From assembly GCA_046328475.1 (NCBI GenBank), contig JAXLWN010000011.1, forward strand, positions 62,001 through 126,000: a stretch of DNA of 64,000 nt, in the 5' to 3' direction. Position numbers and translations under genes: made by a program. This document shows, in pieces, positions 37,261 through 47,165 of this stretch (position 1 is its first letter; each line of letters opens with the position of its first letter). The notes under the pieces are model-generated. The model was not told the origin of the DNA. It did no database searches and saw only the letters and a program-made list of their open reading frames with translations. This stretch comes from CADCWN01 sp046328475 (GTDB taxonomy: Bacteria > Chloroflexota > Chloroflexia > Thermomicrobiales > CADCWN01).

Positions 37261-38339
37261 CTACGTGGGCTTCGACGATGGCGACGCCGACGGACTCGCG
37301 CTCGGCGACGGCGAAGCCGATGGACTCGGCAAGCCAGGCGGGCTCGGTGATGCCGACGGGCTGGCGCTCGGGCTGGGGCTGGGACTCAGGCTTGGCGAGC
37401 GCGGACCCTGCCGGTAGACCCACTGGTAGTACTCGAAGCCGTATTCATGTCGACGCGGAACGCCGCCTCGTTCGCCGGGTTGTAGGTCAGGTAGCGCCGC
37501 TCGAGCACTGGATCAGCACCGTCCGGTTCGTCCCCGCCGCCTTCACTGTCGCCCAGTAGGCCTCGGTGATCGGGAAGCCGAAGACGTACTGGATCGGCGA
37601 GTAGAGCGACGCCGTCGTGGGCTGCCCGCCCTCATGAACCAGGCCAGCCTGCTGGATGTAGGCGAGAAGACATTGGCGATGCTGTGCTGCGTGAAGCCGG
37701 ACGAGTTCGGCGGCGTGCCCGGGATGATCCCTTCCGATTTCACTGCGTACTGCGTCGTCGTCTGGTCGTCGGTCACCGTCCCCGCGCGGTCGATCCGCGC
37801 GCCGTGATCGTCTGCCCGCCGGGGTCGCGGTCGTTTCGAGCACCCCCTGGAACGACGCGTAGACCGGGCTCGCCGCCTGGGTATCGTCCAGGTCGCCAGA
37901 CGGCTGCCTGCTGACGCCCCCTGCAACGCGGGCGTCGAACCGTGTCCCCCTCCTGAACCTCGCCCCGGATCATGTCGCGCGCCAGCAGCCCTTGCGTGAC
38001 GAAGAAGGGGCTATTCTTGTCGGCGCTGGGGTTGTTGATCTCCATCCGGCTCTTGTCGAAGTACTGGACGAGATGCTTCCCGTTCGGCCCTTCCTTATAG
38101 TTCTCCTGAATCCCGGCGCTGACCTGCCCGCCCCAGGTGTAGGAGCGCGAGGTCTGGCCGAAGTAGACCGGGCGATCGTGGCGCTCCCAGACGGTCTGGA
38201 AGGCCGGATCGGCGAACGTCGGCTGGGCGATCGGATCGGTGGTCGCCCCCGCCGCCGGCATCGCCATCGGGGCGATACCCATACAGAGCGCCAGGGCCAG
38301 CGCCCAGGGCACCAGCCTGGTAAACCGCAAACGTGACAT
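37261..38339 (-). CDS. Secreted protein with Pro/Ser tail (frameshifted)
   Basis: The ATG at 38339 (GAGG upstream) opens a signal peptide (PWALALALCMGIAPMAMPAA) and a domain reading FQTVWERHDRPVYFGQTSRS, YFDKSRMEINNP and VTQGLLARDMIRGEVQEG. The frame then shifts several times: GQTITARIDRAGTVTDDQ-like, SEGIIPGTPPNSSGFTQHSI, VFGFPITEAYWATVKAAG and YLTYNPANEAAFRVDMN follow. The last frame is a Pro/Ser repeat (SPSASPSPPGLPSPSASPSP) to a TAG at 37261-37263. I recall this domain order from Chloroflexota secreted proteins of unknown role. The repeat tail is likely a cell-wall or surface spacer. Confidence 0.55.
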
Positions 38340-38724
38340 GGAATAACCTCTGGCTTATCCTGCGGGACGCGGGCGCATCCAGAACGACGTCCGATGGTGC
38401 GCGGCTCCGCCTTGCCTCGCCCCACCGCGCGCGACGGACACGCGACGAGACGGCACAGCGGCGAGCCGGCGTCGGGCCCGGAGTCGCAGACCCGCCTTAC
38501 CCGAAGAACGAGTGGAATCCGGCCCGGTTGCCGCAATTTCCACCGCACGGCGCCAGGGCAGCCCCCTCCGGTCATTTCGGCGTCGGTGCGGCTGCCCGGC
38601 GTAGATGCGGGCAAGTTTCGGGCCACTGCCTGTCGCCTGCGCGGCAGGCAGCACGCAGCAAGGGCCGACGACCGGGAAGTCGTCGGCCCCTTTTCCCGCG
38701 TCCCCATCGCGCCGGTGCGACGAT
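38340..38724. terminator. Gap with a GC-rich hairpin
   Basis: Between two leftward genes. GGGCCGACGAC (38662-38672) pairs with GTCGTCGGCCC (38679-38689) and is followed by CTTTTC. It lies past the acyl-CoA dehydrogenase stop and probably ends that transcript. The remaining 300 bases show no gene. Confidence 0.5.
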
Positions 38725-39915
38725 CTATTCGCCCCGATTGCTGGTCGTGATCGGTGTCGCAGACCCGCGCGGCGGGCGCTGCGGGAAGCGCTCCTCGAAG
38801 ACCTCCTCGGCCACGCGGTTCAGCAATTGCTCGATCGTCCCGCCCGCGATCATCCAGCCGCGCGTCCGGCGGAAGAGGTAGTTGAGCGGCGAATCATCGG
38901 CGTAGCCATACGCCCCGAAGACTTGCAGCGCGGCGTCCGCGACCTCGAAGCCCGCCCGGTTGCAGGCGAGCTTCGCCAGCGCCGTCTCCAGCGCCGATGG
39001 CAGCCCCGCGTCGGCATTCGCGGCGGCGCGATAGAGCAGCAGCCGCGCGCTCTCCAGCTTCAACGTCATCTCCGCGAAGCGCCATTGCAGCCCCTGGAAC
39101 TCGGCGAGACGCCGCCCGAACTGCTGGCGCTCGCGGGCGTAGGCGACCGCCCGGTCGAACGCCGCCTGCCCGAGCGCCAGCGAGCGGCTGGCATTCCCCA
39201 GCCGCTCCACATTGAAGACCGCCAGCATCTTCCGGAAGCCATCCTCCGGCAGCAGGATGTTCGCGATCGGCACGCGGCAATCGTCGAAGTAGAGCATCCC
39301 GTAGTGCTCGCCCGACATGAAGGTGTGGCTGCCATCCACGGCGAAGCCGGGCGTGCCGCGCTCGACGATCACCGCCCCTGCCGATCGCGACCCCTCCCCG
39401 AACTTCGCCCAGACCACAAAATCGTCGGCGTGGTCGCCGTTCGTGCTGAACACCTTCTGCCCGTTCAGGACAACCTCGCCCCCCTCGATCCGCGCCCGCG
39501 TCCGCAAATCCGTGACCGCCGAGCCCGCCTCCGGCTCCGTCATCGCGATCGCGATCACCCGCTCGCCGCGCAGCGCCGGGGCGAGAACGCGCTCCTTCAG
39601 CGCGGGCGATCCATAGTGCGCGACCTGCTGGATCGCCCCGAAGTTCAGCGCCTGCACGCAATCCCCGGCGGCGGGGCAGACCTGCGCGATCGCCTCGATC
39701 GCCAGCACCGCGTCGAGCAGCGTTGCGCCCTGGCCGCCGTCCGCCTCGGGAATCGTGATCCCCGCCAACCCCTGCGCCGCCAGCAGCGCCAGGTACTCGC
39801 GCGGGAAGGCGTCGCGCCCCTCCCAGGTGAAGGCCTGCGGGCCGAACTTCGCCCGGGCGAACTCGCGCGTGACCGCGACCAGCTCGCGCTGATAGTCGCT
39901 CAGTTGAAAATCCAT
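38725..39915 (-). CDS. Acyl-CoA dehydrogenase family protein
   Basis: A 396-residue flavoprotein from the ATG at 39915 (GGGAG upstream). It has the FAD-binding AIAMTEPEAGSAVTDLRTRA, ARERQQFGRRLAEFQGLQWR and YGYADDSPLNYLFRRTRGWM. At the usual catalytic position (I-x-E-G-T) this protein has IAGGT, so the common glutamate is glycine, as in long-chain and isovaleryl types that use a residue in an earlier helix. Here that helix reads QAAFDRAVAYARER, offering only Asp. The substrate is unknown. It is followed on the same strand by an acyl-CoA synthetase and may share its pathway. Confidence 0.8.
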   Translation of the reverse strand: MDFQLSDYQRELVAVTREFARAKFGPQAFTWEGRDAFPREYLALLAAQGLAGITIPEADGGQGATLLDAVLAIEAIAQVCPAAGDCVQALNFGAIQQVAHYGSPALKERVLAPALRGERVIAIAMTEPEAGSAVTDLRTRARIEGGEVVLNGQKVFSTNGDHADDFVVWAKFGEGSRSAGAVIVERGTPGFAVDGSHTFMSGEHYGMLYFDDCRVPIANILLPEDGFRKMLAVFNVERLGNASRSLALGQAAFDRAVAYARERQQFGRRLAEFQGLQWRFAEMTLKLESARLLLYRAAANADAGLPSALETALAKLACNRAGFEVADAALQVFGAYGYADDSPLNYLFRRTRGWMIAGGTIEQLLNRVAEEVFEERFPQRPPRGSATPITTSNRGE

Positions 39916-39948
39916 CGCCACTCCCGCCGCAACGGCGTTTCAACCGCC

Positions 39949-39992
39949 CACGCCCTCACGCCCTCACGCCCTCACGCCCTCACACCCTCACG
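39949..39992. repeat. Tandem repeat of an 8-base unit
   Basis: About five copies of CGCCCTCA between two leftward genes. The repeat overlaps the last codons and the TGA (39980-39982) of the acyl-CoA synthetase gene. The same unit occurs at 59345-59372. Confidence 0.75.
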
Positions 39993-42073
39993 TCGTCGCC
40001 GCGCCGGGTGCCATAGTCCACCATCGCCTTGATCGCCCGCACCGCCCGGTCGGGCATCGGGAAGAGCGGGATGCGCGCTTCCTGGTAGAACGCGATCGAG
40101 TCGGGTGCCAGGAACTCCGCCCCGGTGCGCGCCACCACGACCGGCTTGTCGCTGCCCGCCGCCGCCGCTGCCACCCCCCGCGCCACCTCCAGCGCGGGCG
40201 GGTCGGCGTTGGTGGTCATCATCACGAGCACGGCGTCGATCTGCTCCTCGGCCAGCAGCAGCGCGGCCACCTGCCCCACCATGCCCGGCTTGACCGTGAT
40301 CTGCATCGTCACGTCGATCGGGTTCTTGCTCGCGCCGAACGGCGGGATGATCTCCCGCACCCGCCGCTCCGTCTCTTCCAGCAGCGCCGGGAGTTCCAGC
40401 CCGTGGCGGGCGCACTCGTCGGCGATCACGCTGCACGCGCCGCCGGACGCCGAGACGACGCCGATGCGCGGCCCGCGCGGCAGTGGTTGCCAGGCCAGCG
40501 CCACCGCCGCATCCACCAGCGACTGCAAATCGTGGACGCGCACCACCCCGGTCGCCCGAAACGCCGCGTCGTAGACCGCGTCGTCCCCCGCCAGCGACCC
40601 GGTGTGCGACTGCACCGCGCGTCGCCCCACCTCGGACGCCCCGGTCTTATAGACCACGACCGGCTTCCCCAGTTCGCGCGCTCGCCTGCACGCGGCGAGA
40701 AAACCCGCCGGGTCGCGCGCCGCCTCCATGAAGACGGCGATCACCTTCGTGGCCGGGTCCTCCACCAGCGCGGCGAGGTAGTCGCTCAGCGTCAGGTCGG
40801 CCTCGTTGCCGGTGCAGACCCAGTGGCTGAAGCCGATCCCCTGCGCCCAGGCGCGGCTGAGCAGCGACCCGCCGAGCGCGCCCGACTGCGTCAGGAAGGC
40901 GATCTCGCCGGGCGGCATCCGCTCGACCTCGAACGCCATGCCAAACGCCGCGCACGTACCCGCCGCCGCGTGTACCACGCCCGCCGTGTTCGGGCCGCAA
41001 AGCCGAATGTTGTGCGCCCGCGCGACCGCGAGCAATCGCTCCTGCTCCGCTTGCCCCGCCTCGCCCGTTTCACCAAACCCGGCGGTGTAGACGATCGCCG
41101 CACCGATGCCCTTCGCGCCGCATTGCTCCAGCACGCCAGCCACCGCGCCGGCGGGCACCATGATGCAGGCGAGGTCCGGCACCTCCGGCAGCGCCGCGAT
41201 GGTGGGGTAGCTCGGCTTGCCCTGCACCTCGCTCGCGCCCGGATTGACCGCGTAGAGCGCCCCGCCGAACCCGTGCTTGATCAGGTAGTGAAACAGCCGC
41301 CCACCCTGCCTGGCGCGGCTGGTGGAGGCCCCGATCACCGCGATGCTGCGCGGATTGAGCATGCGCCGCACCGCGTCGAGTGGCGCGGACGCTGCCACCG
41401 GGGCGGGCAACGCCGCACCGACCATCACCCGCGCATCGACCGCCACGACGCCATCGTGGCGCACGATCAGCGGGTTCAGATCCAGTTCCGCCACGCCCGG
41501 CTCCGCCGCAATCAGCCGACTGACGGCGACCACGACCTCCGCGAGCGCGGCGCGATCGACCGGGAGCGCGCCGCGATACCCATCCAGCAGCCGCGCACCG
41601 CGCAATTCGCGCAGCATCTCCCCCGCTTCCTCGCGCCCGACCGGCGCGAGGCGGAGCGCCACATCCCCCAGCGCCTCCACCCACACTCCGCCCAGGCCGA
41701 CCAGCACGACCGGGCCGAACGCCGGATCGCGCCGCGCCCCGACGATGACCTCCAGCCCTGGCGCGGCCTGCGCCTGCACCAGCAACCCGGTCAACTGCGG
41801 CAACCGCTCCGCCAACTCGCGCGCCGCTGCGGCGACCGCCTCGCCATCCCGCAGGCCGAGCCGCACCGCCCCCACATCGCTCTTGTGTACGAGGTCGGGC
41901 GCGCTCGCCTTCAGCACCACCGGGAAGCCGATCGCCGCCGCTGCGCGCACCGCCTCGGCAGCCGTGGCGACGACGCGCTGCGCCGCCATCGGCACCCCAT
42001 AGCGGCGCAGGAGGTCGGCGGCGGTCGCCGCATCGAGCAGCACCGTCCCCTCCGCCTGTCCCTGGTCCGGCAT
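39980..42073 (-). CDS. NDP-forming acyl-CoA synthetase, beta-alpha fusion
   Basis: A 697-residue single-chain enzyme. The ATP-grasp (beta) part comes first (LLRRYGVPMAAQRVVATAAE, IGFPVVLKASAPDLVHKSDV), then the CoA-binding (alpha) part (NPRSIAVIGASTSRARQGGR, GPNTAGVVH) and the phosphohistidine segment VQSHTGSLAGDDAVYDAAF. The family makes acyl-CoA from acid, CoA and ATP, or the reverse with ATP gain. Having the beta domain before the alpha domain is the less common order. The C-terminal residues are encoded by an intergenic octamer repeat. It is divergent from the thiamine-diphosphate enzyme gene 190 bases away. Confidence 0.85.
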   Translation of the reverse strand: MPDQGQAEGTVLLDAATAADLLRRYGVPMAAQRVVATAAEAVRAAAAIGFPVVLKASAPDLVHKSDVGAVRLGLRDGEAVAAAARELAERLPQLTGLLVQAQAAPGLEVIVGARRDPAFGPVVLVGLGGVWVEALGDVALRLAPVGREEAGEMLRELRGARLLDGYRGALPVDRAALAEVVVAVSRLIAAEPGVAELDLNPLIVRHDGVVAVDARVMVGAALPAPVAASAPLDAVRRMLNPRSIAVIGASTSRARQGGRLFHYLIKHGFGGALYAVNPGASEVQGKPSYPTIAALPEVPDLACIMVPAGAVAGVLEQCGAKGIGAAIVYTAGFGETGEAGQAEQERLLAVARAHNIRLCGPNTAGVVHAAAGTCAAFGMAFEVERMPPGEIAFLTQSGALGGSLLSRAWAQGIGFSHWVCTGNEADLTLSDYLAALVEDPATKVIAVFMEAARDPAGFLAACRRARELGKPVVVYKTGASEVGRRAVQSHTGSLAGDDAVYDAAFRATGVVRVHDLQSLVDAAVALAWQPLPRGPRIGVVSASGGACSVIADECARHGLELPALLEETERRVREIIPPFGASKNPIDVTMQITVKPGMVGQVAALLLAEEQIDAVLVMMTTNADPPALEVARGVAAAAAGSDKPVVVARTGAEFLAPDSIAFYQEARIPLFPMPDRAVRAIKAMVDYGTRRGDDVRV

Positions 42074-42262
42074 CGCCGTGCCCCCGTTCGCGCAACATCG
42101 CCGCCGACTGGCATTCTATCGTGCCGCAACGCGTGAGCAAGTGAATGTCCCTGCGGCCTGTAACGCTGCGCCCCCGCGCCGCCCACCCTGTGCGACAATG
42201 CGCCCGACGACGCATTTCGCCGAGCGCCACACCGGCCGCGCAGGCCGCACAGGAGGGAGAGC

Positions 42263-43864
42263 ATGAGCCAGCCCGCCACAACCCCGCCGAACGGCGCGCA
42301 CCTCCTCCTCGCCACGCTCCAGGCGCGCGGCACGCGCCACCTCTTCGGCGTGCCCGGCCACGGTGCCTACCCGATCTACGACGCCCTCTGCGACTTCCCC
42401 GCGATCGAGCCGGTCGTCGGTCGCCACGAGCAGAGCAGCCTCTTCAGCGCGCTCGCCTTCTCCTGGGCCAGCGGCACCACCGTCGTCGCCACCAGCGTCC
42501 CCGAAGCGGGCCTGACCAACGCCGCCACCGGCCTGCTCGAAGCGAACAACACCCAGGCTCGCCTCTTTTTCGTCATCGAGGCGAACCCCCTGCACGCCGG
42601 TGTGGCGCACTCGGTCGCGCGCCACTATCGCCGCGTCGATACGAGTGATGCACTGGTGCCCGCCATCCACGCGCTGCTCGACCAGCTCGAATTCAGCCGA
42701 CCCGGCGCGGCAATCCTGGAAGTCGCCAGCAACGTCCTCACCGATCCCGTCACCGGAGCACCATCCGCGCCCTACCAGCGCCCCACCCCGCCACCCATCG
42801 CGGACAGCGAGATCGCCGCCGCCGCCCGCACCCTCGCCGGGGCGCAGCGCTGCGTCATCCTCGCGGGCGCGACGGCGGTGGCGGCCGACGCCGGTGCCAG
42901 CGTGCAACGCCTGGCCGAGGCGCTGCACGCGCCGGTCTTCGTCGATGGCATCGCCAAGGGCATCCTGCCCGAGGATCACCCCCTCGCGCTCGGCCGCAAC
43001 TGGTCGCCGAGCGGCCCCGGCGACCAACTCCTGCGCGAGGCCGACGTGGCGCTCGTCATCGGTGCGCCGCTCGGCGGCGGGCAGGTGACCGCCCCCTGGG
43101 ATCCGCAGATGGCCCGCTCGCCGCGCCAGGCGATCCTCGTCGATTGGGACGACAGCGAACAGGCACCGCTCGCCTCCGATCTGCGCCTGCGCGGCCACGT
43201 CCCCAGCATCCTCGCCGCCCTGGCCGATGCCGTCGGCGAAAGCACACAAGCAACTGGCTTCCCCGCCGCCCGCCTGGACGAAGTGCGCCGCTGGGCCTGG
43301 GACTACGCCGAGACGCGCGTCCCCTGGGCGCTCGGTTTCTTCCAGGGCATCTGCGCCGCCATGCCACGCGACGGCATCATCCTGCTCGACAGCATGGTCG
43401 GCCTCTGGCTCGATCGCCTCTATGCCGCGCCCGACCCGGCGGCGATTCGCATGCCCTTCGGCACCGGCACGCTCGGCTTCGGCGTGCCCGCCGCCGTCGG
43501 CGCGAAAATGGCCCAGCCAGGGCGCGAGGTCGTGGTCGTCGCGGGCGACGGCGCGTTCCTCTACAACCCGCAGGAACTGGCCACGATGCTGCTCCGGGGG
43601 CAGAAGCTGACCATCATCATCGCCAACGACGGCATCTATGGCGCGATCAAGCACAACATGGCCGAGCGCTTCGGCCGCGCGACCGCCTACACCCTCGCCA
43701 ACCCCGATTTCGTGCGCCTGGGCGAAGCCTTCGGGATGCGCGCCCTGCGCCTCGCCTCGTCGGACGAGATCGGCCCGGCACTGGCAGCAGCCCTCGCTGG
43801 CGACCAGTCAACCCTGATCGAGGTGCCGCTCGAACTGCGCCCGCCGCGCGACTTCTACGCCTGA
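42263..43864 (+). CDS. Thiamine-diphosphate-dependent enzyme (acetolactate synthase-like)
   Basis: A 533-residue protein with GGAGG before the ATG at 42263. The three domains of the family are present: N-terminal PYR domain with GVPGHGAYPIYDAL and the catalytic glutamate in VVGRHEQSS; a central domain; and the PP domain with the cofactor motif GDGAFLYNPQELATMLLRGQ followed by IIIANDGIYGAIKH. Overall it looks closer to decarboxylase/benzoylformate types than to true acetolactate synthase (no regulatory subunit nearby). The reaction is unresolved; a 2-oxoacid substrate is expected. Confidence 0.8.
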   Translation: MSQPATTPPNGAHLLLATLQARGTRHLFGVPGHGAYPIYDALCDFPAIEPVVGRHEQSSLFSALAFSWASGTTVVATSVPEAGLTNAATGLLEANNTQARLFFVIEANPLHAGVAHSVARHYRRVDTSDALVPAIHALLDQLEFSRPGAAILEVASNVLTDPVTGAPSAPYQRPTPPPIADSEIAAAARTLAGAQRCVILAGATAVAADAGASVQRLAEALHAPVFVDGIAKGILPEDHPLALGRNWSPSGPGDQLLREADVALVIGAPLGGGQVTAPWDPQMARSPRQAILVDWDDSEQAPLASDLRLRGHVPSILAALADAVGESTQATGFPAARLDEVRRWAWDYAETRVPWALGFFQGICAAMPRDGIILLDSMVGLWLDRLYAAPDPAAIRMPFGTGTLGFGVPAAVGAKMAQPGREVVVVAGDGAFLYNPQELATMLLRGQKLTIIIANDGIYGAIKHNMAERFGRATAYTLANPDFVRLGEAFGMRALRLASSDEIGPALAAALAGDQSTLIEVPLELRPPRDFYA

Positions 43865-44012
43865 CGCCCCGGCGGGCGCTGTCGAATTCGCCCATCGCCG
43901 CGCGACTACTTCACGGGCAATGCGCCGCATTGTCGATTTCGGGCTGCCCCGCACGACTACCTCGTGGAAACGGGGCGATCCTTCGCCGCGAGAGTGCCGT
44001 GGGAGGTGAGCA

Positions 44013-44396
44013 GTGGGTACCTGGCCGGGAAATATCTTCGCCGTCACGCTCTTCACGGAGGACCTGGCGGCCACCAGGCAGTTCTACCAGGACGTTTTCG
44101 GGCTGCCGGTCGCGTTCGAGGACGACAATTCGGCCGTCTTCAACTTCGGAAACACCCTCATCAATCTGCTGAAAACCACCGAGGCACCGGAACTCATCGC
44201 ACCCGCGCCGGTCGCCCCGCCCGAGGCCGGGTCCCGCGCCCAATTCACCATCCAGGTGGATGACGTGGACGCGCTCTGCGCGGAGCTGACCGCGCGCGGC
44301 GTGGCACTGCTGAACGGCCCGCTCGACCGCCCCTGGGGCATCCGCACCGCCTGCTTCCGCGATCCCGGCGGCCACATCTGGGAGATCGCGAAGTAA
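44013..44396 (+). CDS. Glyoxalase/VOC-fold protein
   Basis: A 127-residue protein from a GTG at 44013 with GGAGGTGA upstream. It shows the VOC order: FAVTLFTEDLAATRQFYQDV, VFNFGNTLINLL, FTIQVDDVDALCAELTARGV and CFRDPGGHIWEIAK. The last motif carries the metal-ligand glutamate. The fold serves glyoxalases, dioxygenases and resistance proteins, so the function is open. It precedes the DUF664 gene by 35 bases, probably in one operon. Confidence 0.75.
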   Translation: MGTWPGNIFAVTLFTEDLAATRQFYQDVFGLPVAFEDDNSAVFNFGNTLINLLKTTEAPELIAPAPVAPPEAGSRAQFTIQVDDVDALCAELTARGVALLNGPLDRPWGIRTACFRDPGGHIWEIAK

Positions 44397-44431
44397 GCGG
44401 CGAAAGCTCGCCCGCAACCACGGAGGAAGTG

Positions 44432-44944
44432 ATGTCAGACGCGGCCCCGGGCACGGAAACCCGAAATCTCTTGCGCTACCTGAACGCCCAGCGCGAGCAT
44501 GTGCTCGGTATCCTGGAGGGCCTTGATGATGAGGCGCTCCGCCGGTCAATCCTGCCCTCGGGCTGGTCTTGCCTGGGGCTGGTGCAGCACCTCGCCCTCG
44601 ATGTCGAGCGCTTCTGGTTCCGCTGCACCGTCGCCAGCGAGCAGGACGCCATCGACTCGCTCGCCACCATCGACAACGCCTGGCAGGTTGGCGCGGATAT
44701 GCCCGCTGTCGCCGTTTTCGACCTCTACCGCGATGAGGTCGCCCGCGCGAACGCCATCATCGCCGCCACGCCCCCGGACAACGCCCCGGCCTGGTGGCCC
44801 CCCGAACTCTTCGGCGATTGGCGACTCGACACCGTGCGGGAGATCATCCTGCATGTGATGACCGAGACCGCCAGCCACGCCGGCCACCTCGACATCGTGC
44901 GGGAACTGATCGACGGCAAGCGCTGGCTGATCATGACCGACTGA
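44432..44944 (+). CDS. DinB/DUF664-family thiol-transferase-like protein
   Basis: A 170-residue helical-bundle protein from the ATG at 44432 (GGAGGAAG upstream). Metal-site histidines appear in GLVQHLALDVERFWF and ILHVMTETASHAGHLDIVRE, with DLYRDEVARANAIIAA between them. This matches the DUF664 branch of the DinB superfamily, whose studied members transfer mycothiol or bacillithiol. Its pairing with a VOC protein fits detoxification, by inference. Confidence 0.7.
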   Translation: MSDAAPGTETRNLLRYLNAQREHVLGILEGLDDEALRRSILPSGWSCLGLVQHLALDVERFWFRCTVASEQDAIDSLATIDNAWQVGADMPAVAVFDLYRDEVARANAIIAATPPDNAPAWWPPELFGDWRLDTVREIILHVMTETASHAGHLDIVRELIDGKRWLIMTD

Positions 44945-44960
44945 CCGCCCCGCGCCCGCC

Positions 44961-46403
44961 TCACTCCAACTCGCGCTTGAGTGCCGCCCGCGCCGCGTAG
45001 TAGCCGCACAGCCCGTGGACCCCCGCGCCCGGCGGCGTCGAGGCCGAGCAGAGGTAGACCCCCGGCGCTCCCGTGCGGTACGGCACCACGCGCGGCCAGG
45101 GCCGGAAGAAGAGCTGCCGCAAATCCGTCACCCCCCCGGCGATGTCGCCACCGATCAGGTTCGCATCCTGACGCGCCAACTCCACCGGACCCGACACCGC
45201 CCGTGCCAGGATGCGGTCGCGGAAGCCCGGCGCGAAACGCTCCACCTGCGCCTCGATCTGCGCCGTCATCTCCTCCGTCGAGCCGTGCGGGACGTGGCAG
45301 TACGCCCAGGCGGTCTGCTGACCCGCCGGGGCGCGCGTCGGGTCGAACAGGCTCTGCTGCGCCAGCAGCACGAAGGGCCGCGCCGCGTGTTGTCCCTGCC
45401 AGCAAGCCCGCTCCGACGCCGCGACCTCGGCCAGCGTCCCGCCCAGGTGGACCGTCGCCGCCCGCGCGCACTCGCGCGCCCGCCAGGGGATCGGCCCATC
45501 CAGCGCCCAATCCACCTTGAAGATGCCCGGCCCGTGCCGGAAGCGCCCCAACTGCCGCCGGTCCCGCTCGGGCAACCGCCCGCCCGCGATCTCCACCAGC
45601 CGCTGCGGCGGCACATCCAGCAACACCGCGCGGGCGGGCGGCAATTCGTCCAGGGAGGCCACGCGCCAATCGGTCACAATCTCCCCACCCAGCGCGCGAA
45701 AATGCGCCGCGAGCGCATCGGCGATCGCCTGCGCCCCGCCGCGCGGCATCGGCCAGCCGACCACATGCCCCAGCGCGCCCAATACCAGCCCGATGGCGGC
45801 GGTCGCGGGCGACTCCAGCGGCAGGATCGCGTGCGCCGCCAGCCCCGCGAAGATTGCCCGCGCCCGCTCCCCCCGGAACCACGTCGCAGCCAGCAGGCGC
45901 GCGGGCAGCAGCGCGAACATCCCGAAGCGCGCCATCGCAATCGGGTGCCGCGCCGACCGCAGCCGCAGCGGCCCGAGAATCCCCGGCACCAGCCGGGGCC
46001 AGTCATGGACAATCGGCCCCATCAAGCGGCGATAGGCCGCCCCATCCACCCCCAGCCCCTCGGCGGTCGCCGCGACCGAGCGCTCCAGCATCACCGCCGT
46101 GCCATCGTCGAGCGGGTGCGCCAGCGGCGCGTCGGGGTGGACCCATTCGAGCCCATAGTCCGCGAGCGGCAGGGTGCGCAGCGCTGGCGAGCCGATCCCG
46201 AGCGGGTGGATCGCCGACCCCAGGTCGTTGACGAAGCCCGGCAGCGTCAACTCGGCCGAGCGCACCGCGCCGCCAATTGTGGCATTCGCCTCCACCAGCA
46301 GCACCCGCCGCCCCGCACGCGCCAGCGTGATCGCCGCGACCAGCCCGTTCGGCCCGGCCCCGACGACCACCGCGTCGTAGTTGTCGCGTGCGCATTGCTC
46401 CAT
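44961..46403 (-). CDS. Phytoene-desaturase-like FAD oxidoreductase
   Basis: A 480-residue flavoprotein from the ATG at 46403. The dinucleotide motif is YDAVVVGAGPNGLVAAITLA with VEANATIGGAVRS after it; the C-terminal FAD contact is GVYLCSASTPPGAGVHGLCG. These are the marks of the CrtI/retinol-saturase-like branch. No other carotenoid gene is in the window, so the substrate is unknown. The start has only a weak purine-rich signal; a longer frame runs to 46472. Confidence 0.8.
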   Translation of the reverse strand: MEQCARDNYDAVVVGAGPNGLVAAITLARAGRRVLLVEANATIGGAVRSAELTLPGFVNDLGSAIHPLGIGSPALRTLPLADYGLEWVHPDAPLAHPLDDGTAVMLERSVAATAEGLGVDGAAYRRLMGPIVHDWPRLVPGILGPLRLRSARHPIAMARFGMFALLPARLLAATWFRGERARAIFAGLAAHAILPLESPATAAIGLVLGALGHVVGWPMPRGGAQAIADALAAHFRALGGEIVTDWRVASLDELPPARAVLLDVPPQRLVEIAGGRLPERDRRQLGRFRHGPGIFKVDWALDGPIPWRARECARAATVHLGGTLAEVAASERACWQGQHAARPFVLLAQQSLFDPTRAPAGQQTAWAYCHVPHGSTEEMTAQIEAQVERFAPGFRDRILARAVSGPVELARQDANLIGGDIAGGVTDLRQLFFRPWPRVVPYRTGAPGVYLCSASTPPGAGVHGLCGYYAARAALKRELE

Positions 46404-46665
46404 CCCGAATCGTCCCCAATCGCGCCCTCGCGCTGCGTGACTGCGGGCACCTGTACCGCCCGCCTGGACCAATTGTAGTGCGATCCCGGCCCCAAGCAGC
46501 GGCGCCAGCGGCGCGATGGCAGGCTATCGTCGCGATCAACTTCGTGGAATGGGGGGGATGCTCGCCAGGTTTGGGCGGGGCGAACGCACGGCGCTCATCG
46601 CGGATGCCCCCGGTGGCGGGGGGCGTCCGCGCACGCGCACTCCGGTTGCGCTGTTGCCTGTCTGG

Positions 46666-46739
46666 TGCCCACGGAGGGATTCGAACCCCCGACCTACTGC
46701 TTAGAAGGCAGCCGCTCTATCCAGCTGAGCTACGCAGGC
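46666..46739 (-). tRNA. tRNA-Arg (anticodon TCT)
   Basis: The minus strand folds as a full cloverleaf: acceptor GCCTGCG pairs with CGTGGGC (discriminator A), D arm TAGCTCAGCTGGATAGAGC, anticodon loop CTTCTAA giving TCT, and T arm GGGGG-TTCGAAT-CCCTC. CCA is not encoded. Confidence 0.9.
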
Positions 46740-47165
46740 ACAGGAATGGTGCCCCCACTTCCCTATAGGGCAAGACGCTTGCCCGGAAAGCGATCACCGA
46801 CCGATCCGACAACTTGTGAGGCGACAGCAGTTATGCGGCGCGATGACCCGGTCGCGCCGGGCACCGCCGCAGCGGAGGAATGCGCACTCTCAATGGGTGG
46901 GGTCGGGTCTAGACGAGGCGATAGCTGCCCCGGTCGCGCGCCGCGTTCGCAGCGCGACCAGACGACCAGCGGTCGCCGCTGATGATCGTATCTCCAAAGG
47001 CGTTGCGGACTCGCCGCTCGCCGGTGGCGGGTTGACGTTGCTGGGCAGGCACCAGCTTCATCATCATCGTCGAGACCATCCCCCACCACAACACAAAGCC
47101 CGCCGACCCATCATGCCGGGTACACGATCACCGAGCACCTTCGCCCGAACTGCCCACACGCCTGG
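46740..47165. other. Gap between the two tRNA-Arg genes, no gene seen
   Basis: About 425 bases. Short frames are present on both strands but without ribosome binding sites or recognisable products. Confidence 0.4.
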
